From: Pantoea dispersa
Lineage (GTDB): Bacteria > Pseudomonadota > Gammaproteobacteria > Enterobacterales > Enterobacteriaceae
Assembly (NCBI RefSeq): GCF_014155765.1
Contig: NZ_SCKT01000001.1
Coordinates: 372,001 to 436,000 of the forward strand
DNA: 64,000 nt
Direction: 5' to 3'
Shown one piece after another: positions 32,546 through 40,994 of the stretch. How positions within the stretch are numbered: the first letter of the stretch is position 1; the number at the start of each line of letters is the position of its first letter. Position numbers and translations under genes: made by a program. Below the pieces are notes generated by a model that had not been told where the DNA came from, searched no databases, and was given only the letters and a program-made list of their open reading frames with translations.

Positions 32546-34045
32546 ATGAAAAAGACCAAGGTTGCCGTAGGTGTGATTGTGGCGCTCGGCGTAATCTGGA
32601 CTGGCGCAGCGTGGTTTACCGGTAAACAGCTGGAAAGCCACATGGATGAGATGCTGCAAAATGCCAACAGCCAGATCAACGCGTACGCGCCGAATAGCCG
32701 TCTGACGCTCAGCTATCAGGATTACCAGCGTGGCGTATTCAGCAGCAAAACCAAACTGGTAATTCAGGCCAGTTCGCAGACCGAAGACAATCCGCTGCTG
32801 AAGCCGGGTCAAAGCATCGTGCTCAACGAAACCATCGACCACGGTCCTTTCCCGTTTGCTCAGCTGAAACGCGGCAACCTGATCCCCAGCATGGCCTCGG
32901 TGCACACCGAACTGGAAAACACCGATGCGGTGAAGAAACTGTTTGAACTGACCCAGGGCAAATCGCTGGTTAATGCCGATACCCGCGTTGGTTACAGCGG
33001 CGCGACCGATACCGCGCTGCACCTGCTGCCGGTGGATTACAGCAATGCGCAGACCGGTGATCGCCTCGCCACCAACGGCGGCACGCTCAACGTCAGCGCG
33101 GACAGCAAAGGCGACAAAATCAGTCTGCAGGGCGACTTCTCCAGCATCGCCGTCACCAGCAAAAACCAGTTGCAGCAGCCGGTGCTGTTTACCCTTAACG
33201 GTCTGAAGCTGGGCGGTGACACCCACCTGAGTCCGGAAGGCGTGCGCGTCGGCGACCAGACCATCACGCTGGATAAGCTCGACGCCAGCATCAACGGTCA
33301 GGAAGGCCTGACGCTGGAGAAGCTGGACGGGAAGTCCTCGTTCGACAACAAAGACGGCAAGATTGGCGGCCAGATTGATTATCAGGTTGATAGCATCAGC
33401 CTGCAAAAACAGCCGTTCGGCAAAGCCAAACTGGCGATGAAATTTGCGCAGTTTGATGCTCAGGCGGTGAAAACCTTCTCTGACCAGTACAATGCGCAGA
33501 TGCAGGATCTGCTGAACCAGCCTGGCGTGGTGGACGATCCTATCCGCTACCAGGCCAGCGTGCAGACCATCCTGAGAAATAACCTGCCGACCCTGCTGAA
33601 AGGTTCGCCGACCGTGAGCGTCGCGCCGCTGAGCTGGAAAAATGACAAGGGCGAGAGCACGTTTAACCTTAACGTCGGTTTCAACGATCCGGCGATCGTC
33701 ACCGGTGAACCGCAGAGTCTGGGTGCCGCCGTGGATCGCGTGCTGAAAACGCTCGACGGCAAGCTGAGCATCAATATGCCGATGGCGACCGAAGTGATGC
33801 GTCACGTCGGGCTGGCGGAAGGTTATCAGGGTGATGATGCGCAGAAGCTGGCCGATCAGCAGGTGAAAGGTCTGGCGGCGATGGGCCAGATGTTCCGTCT
33901 GACGCAGCAGCAGGACGATAACATCACTACCAGCCTGCAATACGCTAACGGTCAGGTCACCATGAATGGCGACAAAATGACGCTGGAGCAGTTCCTGTCG
34001 CGCTACATGTTAGGCGCGCCAACCAGCGAAGGCATGCCAGAGTAA
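32546..34045 (+). CDS. ydgA: YdgA, DUF945 family envelope protein
   Basis: A 499-residue protein (E. coli YdgA 502). An N-terminal membrane anchor or signal (KVAVGVIVALGVIWTGAAWF) is followed by a large, mostly beta, polar domain of the DUF945 family with repeated elements such as LTLSYQDYQRGVFSSKTKLV. It probably sits in the periplasm attached to the inner membrane. The molecular function is unknown. Position after manA is as in E. coli. Confidence 0.93.
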   Translation: MKKTKVAVGVIVALGVIWTGAAWFTGKQLESHMDEMLQNANSQINAYAPNSRLTLSYQDYQRGVFSSKTKLVIQASSQTEDNPLLKPGQSIVLNETIDHGPFPFAQLKRGNLIPSMASVHTELENTDAVKKLFELTQGKSLVNADTRVGYSGATDTALHLLPVDYSNAQTGDRLATNGGTLNVSADSKGDKISLQGDFSSIAVTSKNQLQQPVLFTLNGLKLGGDTHLSPEGVRVGDQTITLDKLDASINGQEGLTLEKLDGKSSFDNKDGKIGGQIDYQVDSISLQKQPFGKAKLAMKFAQFDAQAVKTFSDQYNAQMQDLLNQPGVVDDPIRYQASVQTILRNNLPTLLKGSPTVSVAPLSWKNDKGESTFNLNVGFNDPAIVTGEPQSLGAAVDRVLKTLDGKLSINMPMATEVMRHVGLAEGYQGDDAQKLADQQVKGLAAMGQMFRLTQQQDDNITTSLQYANGQVTMNGDKMTLEQFLSRYMLGAPTSEGMPE

Positions 34046-34051
34046 TCCCCG

Positions 34052-34078
34052 CGGCAGCCCGCTCCGGGCTGCCGTTTT
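34052..34078 (+). terminator. Terminator of ydgA
   Basis: CGGCAGCCCG pairs perfectly with CGGGCTGCCG around a 3-base loop, followed by TTTT, six bases after the ydgA stop. Confidence 0.92.
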
Positions 34079-34107
34079 CCCCCGGCAAAAAAATTTCACC
34101 CTTTTCT

Positions 34108-34135
34108 GCATCCGTTCAGCCGCACCGTACGTATA
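34108..34135 (+). promoter_or_regulatory. Candidate ECF-sigma promoter of the fasciclin operon
   Basis: GCATCC and CGTATA are spaced by 16 bp, ending 41 bp before the fasciclin start. This resembles the SigK-type promoter form CCATCC-N16-CGAATC known from mycobacteria. The assignment is inference. Confidence 0.4.
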
Positions 34136-34175
34136 TCCCTTTGTGAGCACTCTTCTGCTCCTTCAATGAGGATAT

Positions 34176-34742
34176 ATGATGAAAAAGTTAATCAGTTATG
34201 CCGTCCTGTCTGCCGCCCTGCTTGGCGCGAACGCTTCGATGGCGGCCATGCACGCCGATTCGGTGATGGTGGGCGGCGCGGCAATGTATCCACAAAAAAA
34301 CATTATTGAAAATGCCCTGAACTCGAAGGATCACACTACGCTGGTCGCTGCCGTTAAAGCCGCGGGTCTGGTCGATACCTTACAGGGCAAAGGCCCGTTT
34401 ACGGTGTTTGCGCCGACTAACGCCGCCTTTGCCAAAATGCCTGCCGGCACCGTTGATGCACTTCTCAAACCGGAAAACAAAGCCAAACTCACCAGCGTGC
34501 TGACCTACCATGTGGTCGCCGGTAAATATGATATGAAAGCGCTGGAGCAAAAAATTAAACAGGGTGGCGGTAAAGCCGAATTGAAAACGGTGAATGGTCA
34601 GCCGCTGTGGATTATGAGCAACGGGCCACACAATATTCAGCTGAAAGATGGTCAGGGTAATGTGGCGAATATCAGCACTTATGATGTTAACCAGAAAAAT
34701 GGCGTGATTGATGTTATTGATACTGTTTTGATGCCTGAATAA
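34176..34742 (+). CDS. Secreted fasciclin-domain (FAS1) protein
   Basis: A 188-residue protein with a signal peptide (MMKKLISYAVLSAALLGANA, cleavage near SMA-AM) and one FAS1 domain: the H1 motif GPFTVFAPTNAAFAKMPAGT, the central TYHVVAGKYD and the H2-like IDVIDTVLMPE. FAS1 proteins act in adhesion or matrix contacts; single-domain bacterial forms are periplasmic or secreted. It is followed after 43 bp by an ECF sigma factor and its anti-sigma factor, with no terminator between, so the three appear to be one operon. Either ATG of the pair at 34176 and 34179 could start it. Confidence 0.9.
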   Translation: MMKKLISYAVLSAALLGANASMAAMHADSVMVGGAAMYPQKNIIENALNSKDHTTLVAAVKAAGLVDTLQGKGPFTVFAPTNAAFAKMPAGTVDALLKPENKAKLTSVLTYHVVAGKYDMKALEQKIKQGGGKAELKTVNGQPLWIMSNGPHNIQLKDGQGNVANISTYDVNQKNGVIDVIDTVLMPE

Positions 34743-34785
34743 CTGTCTATACTCGGTAAGGTTAAATAAACCCGCCAGGAGTATT

Positions 34786-35340
34786 ATGGACGCGTCTCAG
34801 GCTGAGCAACAAATAGCCTTAATCAGGGCGGTCGCCAGTGGCGATCGCCCTGCGTTTGAACAACTGTACCGGCTGACTTCACCGCACCTGTTTGCGGTAG
34901 CGCTGCGCATGTTACGCCAGCGGGCGTGGGCGGAAGAGATTCTGCATGAATGCTACATCACGGTCTGGCACAACGCCGCGTCATTTAATAGCGCGCTCAG
35001 TTCTCCCCTGACCTGGATGACGCACATTGTACGCAACCGCTGTATTGACTGGCTGCGCAGCGGCTATGCCAGACAATTCCATGCCGATGAAGCCTGGCTC
35101 GACGATTTAAGCAGCACGCCGGGTGACGTCAGTCTGGATGAGCAGCACGATCGCGAGGTTGCCCGCCTGCATCACTGTCTGCAGCATTTGAGCAGTGAAC
35201 AGCGCCAGTCGATCGCGCTGGCCTATTATCAGGGCTTATCACATAGCGACATTGCCGGGTGGCTGCAGCAGCCGGTCGGCTCGGTTAAAAGCTGGATTCG
35301 ACGTGGCCTGGACCATCTGCGGGAGTGTGTTGGACGATGA
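34786..35340 (+). CDS. ECF sigma factor (SigK-like)
   Basis: A 184-residue sigma-70 family protein with region 2 (FEQLYRLTSPHLFAVALRML to WMTHIVRNRCIDWLR) and region 4 (LSSEQRQSIALAYYQGLSHS, DIAGWLQQPVGSVKSWIRRG). It lacks other regions, as ECF factors do. RBS AGGAG lies before ATG 34786. Its stop overlaps the anti-sigma start (ATGA). The sigma/anti-sigma/fasciclin set matches the SigK-RskA unit that controls fasciclin-like antigens MPT70/MPT83 in mycobacteria, which supports control of the upstream gene. Confidence 0.91.
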   Translation: MDASQAEQQIALIRAVASGDRPAFEQLYRLTSPHLFAVALRMLRQRAWAEEILHECYITVWHNAASFNSALSSPLTWMTHIVRNRCIDWLRSGYARQFHADEAWLDDLSSTPGDVSLDEQHDREVARLHHCLQHLSSEQRQSIALAYYQGLSHSDIAGWLQQPVGSVKSWIRRGLDHLRECVGR

Positions 35341-35984
35341 GTGAAAAAGTGCAGCGGGATGACGCCCTGGCGGCGGAGTACGCCCTCGGCACGCTGCGCG
35401 GCAGCGCGCGATTGCGCTTTCAGCGCAGACTGCAGGCCGAGCCGGTGCTGGCGGCGCAGGTCGCCCGCTGGCAGACGCTGCTGGCGGGTCTCGACCAGGT
35501 TCAGCCGCCCGTCACGCCGCCGGAAACGCTGTGGAAAAAAATTGCCCTTTCCCTGCCGCCCGACAAGCGCGTCGCGCCCGCACGCCGGACGCTGCCGTGG
35601 CTGGCTGCCGCCTGCGTCGCGCTGGGCTTCGCGCTGTCGGCTTACTGGCTGCGCGAGCCGGTTATGACGCCGCTGGCCGTGCTGACCGATGCACAACACA
35701 GTCAGCAATGGGTGGTGAGCGCCAGCCGCCGGCAGGACGTGATCAGTCTGGCGCCGCTGCAGGTCAGCGCGGTCAGGGCGGATCAGAGTCTGGAACTGTG
35801 GCTGATTCCGCCTGGCCGGGCGCCCGTTTCACTCGGTCTGGTCACCGGAAGTGCGCCGCAGCAGTATCCGATTGAGAAACAGCAGTCGCTGGTTAAGGCG
35901 ACGCTGGCGATCAGTCTCGAGCCGCACGGCGGTTCGCCAACCGGACGTCCAACGGGTCCGGTGCTTTACAGCGTGAATTTATAA
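35337..35984 (+). CDS. RskA-type membrane anti-sigma factor
   Basis: A 215-residue protein. The N-terminal cytoplasmic sigma-binding part has the RskA-family AAEYALGTLRGSARLRFQRR and Trp motifs. One membrane helix follows (LPWLAAACVALGFALSAYWL, about residues 84-104), then a periplasmic domain ending in GSPTGRPTGPVLYSVNL, the usual RskA C-terminus. It should hold the ECF factor at the membrane until regulated proteolysis. I start at ATG 35337, which overlaps the sigma stop; the open frame begins slightly earlier. Confidence 0.9.
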   Translation: MSEKVQRDDALAAEYALGTLRGSARLRFQRRLQAEPVLAAQVARWQTLLAGLDQVQPPVTPPETLWKKIALSLPPDKRVAPARRTLPWLAAACVALGFALSAYWLREPVMTPLAVLTDAQHSQQWVVSASRRQDVISLAPLQVSAVRADQSLELWLIPPGRAPVSLGLVTGSAPQQYPIEKQQSLVKATLAISLEPHGGSPTGRPTGPVLYSVNL

Positions 35985-36376
35985 TCGGTGATGGTCACGG
36001 GTGAAATTAGCGCTAACGCGGCAGCGTTTATTATTTGATGACGCCCAGCGTGTTGCAGGCGGAGTGCCATTAATCATTGCAACGTGACTTAAGCTAAATT
36101 AACGGGCAATGAACGCTCAATTTCAGCAAACGGTAAAAACAATGAATGTTTATTTATCCGCCGGCGAGCCTGGCTGCCGCGGTCCGGCGAAATAACCCTT
36201 TTATAAATTAGTCTGGCGTGTCTTCGGGAAAGAAATATTTTATCGACGATTCATTTTCTTTTTCAGAATTCCCTGCCATGCTTAAAACGCTAAACCATAG
36301 TACGCGATATTATCGCGAACAATAAATAATAACGCTCGACACCATTGTGTCTTAAACGACACCGGGGAAACTCACC
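35985..36376. other. Intergenic region of 392 bp, no gene seen
   Basis: A+T-rich with a GC-rich hairpin-prone patch near 36161-36188 (CCGCCGG ... CCGGCG) and a palindrome CGCGATATTATCGCG near 36303. It should carry the chemoreceptor promoter. A flagellar sigma-28 promoter is expected for such a gene, but I found no convincing match. Confidence 0.5.
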
Positions 36377-37819
36377 ATGCAATTTCTTAAAAACTTCACC
36401 ATTCGCCGGGTTGTGCAGTGCATCCTGGTCGCGGCGCTGCTGATTGTGGCGCTGGCCGGGATCTATGGCAGCACGGTGCTGCGCGACATGCATCAGCGCG
36501 AACTGCATAACGCCACCCTGACCAGCCAGCTGCTGTTTCTCAATCGCGCCAGTTTAGTGATGGCATCGGGAACCACGGCGGCAAAAGCGGCCGTAGCGGC
36601 CGATGCGCCGGTCGATAGCGACTGGGCGTCGCTGCGTACCGCCCTCACCGCATCGCCGGCTGACTTTGCGGTGCCTGCGGCTGAGCGCCTGCAGTTGCTG
36701 CAGCGCGACATCGCAGCGAATAACCATGCCGACCAGTCCGATCGCCAGCGTCTGCAAATGGCCTTTGGCATTGCTGCACTGCTGATGCTCGCGCTGCTGT
36801 TGTTCTGTGACCGTTTTCTGGTCACGCATCTGGTACGGCCGCTGGGGGCGCTGCGGGAACATTTCCGCGGCATCGCCGCTGGCGATCTTACGCGGGAACC
36901 GCAGGATTTTGGCCGCAACTGTGTGGGTCAGCTGATTCCGCTGGTCAGGCTGATGCAGCAGAGCCTGCTGACCACGGTGCGCGCCGTGCATGACAACACC
37001 GACGTGCTGCGCAAAGAGTCTGCGGATATCGCCAGCGGCAATGCCGATCTGTCCGATCGCACCACCCGCCAGGCGGCCGCGCTCGAGCAGACCTCGGCCA
37101 GCATGGAGCAGCTCAGCGCCACCGTAGAGAAAAATGCCCACAGCGCCGGCGAAGCGCGCGAGCTGGCTGAGGATGCGGCGCGCACCACGCGTGACGGCGA
37201 AGCGCTGGTCAAAAGCGTGTCAGCGATGATGGCCGATATCGCCGCCGAAGCCGATAAAATCCGTCAGTTCACCGCCACGGTTAACAGCATCGCGTTTCAG
37301 ACCAATATTCTGGCACTGAACGCGGCTGTTGAAGCCGCCCGCGCCGGCGAGCAGGGACGCGGCTTTGCCGTGGTGGCAGCTGAAGTGCGCACGCTGGCAC
37401 AACGCAGCGCCAGCGCCGCGAAGGAGATCGAAGGGCTGATTAATGGCACCGTGACGCGCGTAGGCGAGGGCGCGCAGACCGCGCAGCGCGCCGGCGCCAT
37501 CATGGACAGCGCCACGCAAAGCGTTTCTGCCGTCACCTCGCTGATTGGCCAGATTGCGCTGGCGTCAGACGAACAGAGTAAAGGCATTGCCCAGGTTACG
37601 CTGGCCGTGACCGATCTGGATCGCGTCACCCAGCAGAATGCCGCCCTGGTGAAAGAGATTGCCGCCTCGGCCGGCAGCCTGAATGGCCGTACCGGAACGC
37701 TGGCTGCGGTGATCAGTCATTTTAACTTTTCTGACAGCCCACCGCCCGGGGCTCAATCCGGGTTAACAGCATCCGGCACCGGCACCGCTGCTGTTGCGGC
37801 CAGCCTTGCCAGCCTCTGA
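36377..37819 (+). CDS. Methyl-accepting chemotaxis protein with short periplasmic domain
   Basis: A 480-residue receptor. TM1 is near 12-32 ([20 protein letters not shown]) and TM2 near 133-152 ([20 protein letters not shown]). The periplasmic sensor of about 100 residues is shorter than the 150 or so of Tar/Tsr. HAMP follows TM2, then a methylation helix ([20 protein letters not shown]) and the signalling tip [20 protein letters not shown] (about 303). No C-terminal NWETF-type CheR/CheB tether is present. The ligand is unknown. Confidence 0.93.
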   Translation: MQFLKNFTIRRVVQCILVAALLIVALAGIYGSTVLRDMHQRELHNATLTSQLLFLNRASLVMASGTTAAKAAVAADAPVDSDWASLRTALTASPADFAVPAAERLQLLQRDIAANNHADQSDRQRLQMAFGIAALLMLALLLFCDRFLVTHLVRPLGALREHFRGIAAGDLTREPQDFGRNCVGQLIPLVRLMQQSLLTTVRAVHDNTDVLRKESADIASGNADLSDRTTRQAAALEQTSASMEQLSATVEKNAHSAGEARELAEDAARTTRDGEALVKSVSAMMADIAAEADKIRQFTATVNSIAFQTNILALNAAVEAARAGEQGRGFAVVAAEVRTLAQRSASAAKEIEGLINGTVTRVGEGAQTAQRAGAIMDSATQSVSAVTSLIGQIALASDEQSKGIAQVTLAVTDLDRVTQQNAALVKEIAASAGSLNGRTGTLAAVISHFNFSDSPPPGAQSGLTASGTGTAAVAASLASL

Positions 37820-37881
37820 CCGACGCTGCGTGCAGCACATAACAACACCGCCAGGGAAAGGCCACAATAAGAGAAAAATTT

Positions 37882-38118
37882 ATGAGTCATCAATTATTGC
37901 AGCACCTTGTACCGGTTCAAACCGATGTCCGCGACTTGCGTATTGCCGCAGGCATGACACAACTGCTTGCCGCGGAGCGCTTCGACCTCAGCCTGCGGGT
38001 CTGGCAGATGAAGGAGTCCGCAGCAAAACCGTCGCCGCTCAGTCAGGGAGAATATGAGTTTTTGCTGCTGCTGGCAGGAAAACATCCCTATTTTAGTCTG
38101 ACGGCCAGAGCCCGCTAA
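37882..38118 (+). CDS. Small XRE-like helix-turn-helix protein
   Basis: Seventy-eight residues. The segment VRDLRIAAGMTQLLAAERFD, followed by LSLRVWQMKESAAK, has the spacing of a Cro/XRE helix-turn-helix, and EYEFLLLLAGKHPYF resembles short regulators found in enterobacteria. AAGAG lies upstream of ATG 37882. It follows the chemoreceptor by 62 bp. Target and role are unknown, and no prophage genes accompany it. Confidence 0.5.
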   Translation: MSHQLLQHLVPVQTDVRDLRIAAGMTQLLAAERFDLSLRVWQMKESAAKPSPLSQGEYEFLLLLAGKHPYFSLTARAR

Positions 38119-38198
38119 TGCCGTGCGCGCTGGCCGTTGCGTCAGCGCCACCGGCGATAACCGGGGATCCGCTTCCTCCACCCGGCGTGATTAATGCG

Positions 38199-39389
38199 TC
38201 AAATCTCTTTAGCGCTGACGCCCGGGGCACGATTCACCTGTGCTGTCTGCTGATAAAAGGCGTCGAGACGGGCGCGAAAGCGCGCCGGATCGTGCTGGTC
38301 TTTAATTCTTTGCAGCGCCCGCGCCGAGCGGGTGCTGATCGCCTCGCGCTGCGCCATCATCTGCGTGATGATCTGTTTGAGCTGCGCAATAATTCTGTCT
38401 CTGATCGCCAGTTTCTCCTGCGCTGAACCGATAGCGATTTCAAACATAGCATTCAGCGGACAATCAATAAGCCAGCCGGCCGAAGCCGGGTTTATTTCCG
38501 GTAGTGCGCGCACATTGGTGGTAATGACCGGACAGCCGCACGCCTGCATTTCCAGCACTGAAAAGCCGTAGGTATCCTGCCAGGTCGGTAATAATCCGAC
38601 ATCGGTCTGTTCTAGCATTTTCATCAGCCGATCATTTTGCAGAAATGTTTCATGCCTGAAGATTGCCTGCTGATTAATCAGGTCTTCAATCCGCTGATGA
38701 AATTGCGCGTCATCCTGCTGCGCGCCGTGCGCGATATTATAGCGATGCTTCAGGTTGCCCGTTAAATTCACCTGCACGCTGTCGGGGTGAATGATGCCTT
38801 CTGCCAGCAACTCGCTAAAGGCCAGCACCACTTCCGCCCCACCTTTACGATAAAACTCATTGCCGACAAAGCTGAACGTCAGCTTCGCCTGATTCACCGG
38901 CCTGACCCGATCACAGATAATTGCCTGCGGCGGATGCAGCGTATGCAGTTTGGGCAAAATGGCTGCAGCCTGCTGCGGAAACGCCTGTAACAGCTTGATT
39001 TGAATCTTTTTCGTCGCGTCGGAAATAGCCAGCAGCACCGTACACTGCGGTGCCGCGATCAGTTTGAGTTGTTTCTGCAATTGTGGATTATGCAGTTTGG
39101 CCACGCCCGGCACCGGCAGCACGCGCGGAATTTCGGTTTCAAATGTCGCCATCCAGCGTTTTTTTGTGCAGGCCACTTCATTAAAAAGATGGATGATTTG
39201 CGCATCGTCCGGCACCGAGAACGGTAGCGGCGCGAAAATAAACAACTTATTGGCTTTGCGGATTTTCTGCCTGACGGCGTTACGATAAAACCAGATATTT
39301 TTATATTTCAGATTGAGATAATGGTGTGAATCGTTGACGATGATATTTCTCTTTTCCGGATAACCTTTCCCGTTTACGATTATTTTCAT
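38199..39389 (-). CDS. GT4-like glycosyltransferase
   Basis: A 396-residue protein with a two-domain GT-B look. The C-terminal half has LTFSFVGNEFYRKGGAEVVL and the nucleotide-sugar motif DTYGFSVLEMQACGCPVITT, the EX7E-type segment of GT4 enzymes. The N-terminal half, more basic and lower in GC, would bind acceptor. I start at ATG 39389 (MKIIVNGKGYP); the open frame extends 42 codons upstream with unlikely sequence. No other polysaccharide genes lie beside it, so the acceptor is unknown. It may have been acquired singly. Confidence 0.78.
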   Translation of the reverse strand: MKIIVNGKGYPEKRNIIVNDSHHYLNLKYKNIWFYRNAVRQKIRKANKLFIFAPLPFSVPDDAQIIHLFNEVACTKKRWMATFETEIPRVLPVPGVAKLHNPQLQKQLKLIAAPQCTVLLAISDATKKIQIKLLQAFPQQAAAILPKLHTLHPPQAIICDRVRPVNQAKLTFSFVGNEFYRKGGAEVVLAFSELLAEGIIHPDSVQVNLTGNLKHRYNIAHGAQQDDAQFHQRIEDLINQQAIFRHETFLQNDRLMKMLEQTDVGLLPTWQDTYGFSVLEMQACGCPVITTNVRALPEINPASAGWLIDCPLNAMFEIAIGSAQEKLAIRDRIIAQLKQIITQMMAQREAISTRSARALQRIKDQHDPARFRARLDAFYQQTAQVNRAPGVSAKEI

Positions 39390-39791
39390 ACGTGCCCCGG
39401 CACAGGAAAAATAAGCATAGCTGGCAGTATATTCCTCGCCTGTCACAAATCCAGTGAGCAAGTAAACCCGCGCTAAACAATAAGAAAATACACATTTTGT
39501 GACAGGTAATAACATCAGCCAGCCTGAATAAAATTCAGGTGCGGCCGGTAAAGAATATTAATCAATACAAAATTCGCGTAATTTATAAAAATGGCTAACG
39601 CGTTGATTTTTATTTAACGCTGACCATATTATGACAATTTCGTGTCAGGATTTGATGCCGAAGTTTAATCTTTATTTTCTGCTGGCCCGCAATGCATAAG
39701 CAGAACGATGATCACAGGACGGCTGACAATCGGTAAGCAGCGGTAACAGAAACGTGGCGAGTAATGATCTGACGCCGGGCGGGCGACAGGC
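39390..39791. other. Intergenic region of 402 bp, A+T-rich
   Basis: It lies between the glycosyltransferase start and the malI stop. The composition drops to A+T-rich from about 39400 to 39660. No gene, RNA or clear terminator seen. It should contain the glycosyltransferase promoter. Confidence 0.5.
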
Positions 39792-40817
39792 TTAGCGGCC
39801 CTGCACCAGCTGCGGCGGCACGATTAACGTCTGCACATCGGCCTGTGGCTGCGCCAGGCGCTGTAATATGCGTTCTGCCGCGCGCCGCCCGACGATGCGC
39901 GCTTCACTGCTGACAAACGTCAATGCCGGATCGTTCAGCTCAGGCTGCGGATCGTCGTTGAACCCGACCAGCGCCAGCTGCTGGGTGTAGTAACTGTCCA
40001 CGGCATCTTCCCCGAGGGTGCGGCCGCTGCGCAGCGCGCCGAAATAGCAGCCGAGCGTGGTGCTGGCATTGTGCGCCAGGATAGCGGTAATACGCGGATG
40101 CTGATGCAGCAGCGCCTGCGTCAGCGCAGAGACACTCTGCTGGCGATCGTCACATTCGATAATCCAGTCCGGACGAAACGGCAAACCGTACTGCAGCAGC
40201 GTGGCGCAATAGCCGCCGATACGTTCGGCGCGCGTCAGTGAGGAACCCAGACCGCCCACCCAGGCAATGCGCTGATGCCCCTGTTTGATCAGATACTCGG
40301 TGGCCATCCGCGCCGCCTGGCTGTTATCCGGACGCAGCGAATCGACTTTTTCCAGACTGCTGGCGCGCGCGGCGCAGATCAGCGCAATATTTTGCTCCTG
40401 CGCCTGTAACCGCAGCGATTCCGCCTGCGCCACCGCGCCGCCCAGCACAATGCCATCGGCACCCTGCGCCGCCAGCGAATCAAAACAGCGCTGCAGATGC
40501 TGGCCGTGCTGGCCACTCTGCGTCAGCACCAGCACTTTGCCCTGCTGCTCCAGCACCTCGCTCAGTCCCGCCGTCATTGCCGCATAAAAGGGCTGGCTGA
40601 GATCGCGCACGATCAGGCCAATCACCCCGCTTTCACCACCGCGCAGCATGGAGGCTGAGCGGTTACGCACATAGCCGAGTTGCTCAATCGCCTGATTCAC
40701 CCGCGCGGCGGTGGCGGGTGAAATACGCCCTTTGCCGGACAGCACCAGCGATACCGTGCTGACCGATACGCCAGCAGCCTGCGCGACATCATGGATGGTG
40801 ATTTTTTGCTGGGACAT
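39792..40817 (-). CDS. malI: LacI-family repressor MalI
   Basis: A 341-residue LacI/GalR repressor (E. coli MalI 342). The helix-turn-helix ITIHDVAQAAGVSVSTVSLV and hinge RNRSASMLRGG are followed by a periplasmic-binding-like domain. It represses itself and malXY through the operators in the divergent promoter region. The inducer is not known for the family. Placement against malX is as in E. coli. Confidence 0.95.
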   Translation of the reverse strand: MSQQKITIHDVAQAAGVSVSTVSLVLSGKGRISPATAARVNQAIEQLGYVRNRSASMLRGGESGVIGLIVRDLSQPFYAAMTAGLSEVLEQQGKVLVLTQSGQHGQHLQRCFDSLAAQGADGIVLGGAVAQAESLRLQAQEQNIALICAARASSLEKVDSLRPDNSQAARMATEYLIKQGHQRIAWVGGLGSSLTRAERIGGYCATLLQYGLPFRPDWIIECDDRQQSVSALTQALLHQHPRITAILAHNASTTLGCYFGALRSGRTLGEDAVDSYYTQQLALVGFNDDPQPELNDPALTFVSSEARIVGRRAAERILQRLAQPQADVQTLIVPPQLVQGR

Positions 40818-40853
40818 AGTGTGACGCTATTCGTTGCCGGAAAGTTCAAAGAG

Positions 40854-40865
40854 GTAAAACGTTAC
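40854..40865. promoter_or_regulatory. Second, degenerate MalI operator near malI
   Basis: GTAAAACGTTAC keeps the central TAAAACGTT of the main operator. It lies 37 bp before the malI start, where E. coli malI also has its own operator. Confidence 0.55.
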
Positions 40866-40906
40866 ACTGATTCACATAAAAATAAAGCCTGATGCTCGTC
40901 ACGCTT

Positions 40907-40922
40907 TGTGATTATCACCACA
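40907..40922. promoter_or_regulatory. CRP site in the malI-malX promoter region
   Basis: TGTGA-TTATCA-CCACA differs from the CRP consensus TGTGA-N6-TCACA at one base. It lies between the two MalI operators, so both divergent genes can be under catabolite control. Confidence 0.7.
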
Positions 40923-40930
40923 AAAAGCCG

Positions 40931-40948
40931 TGATAAAACGTTTTATCA
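40931..40948. promoter_or_regulatory. MalI operator of malXY
   Basis: TGATAAAACGTTTTATCA is a perfect 18-bp palindrome containing GATAAAACGTTTTATC, the E. coli MalI operator as I recall it. It lies 46 bp before the malX start. Confidence 0.9.
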
Positions 40949-40994
40949 TCCCCCACCACTTTACCCGCTTGTTACTTTTTAGCCAGGAGAGACT

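Noticed and set aside
36280-36320. Possible flagellar sigma-28 promoter before the chemoreceptor
   Set aside because: TAAA-like and CGATA-like pieces occur, but the spacing and matches are too poor to claim a site.
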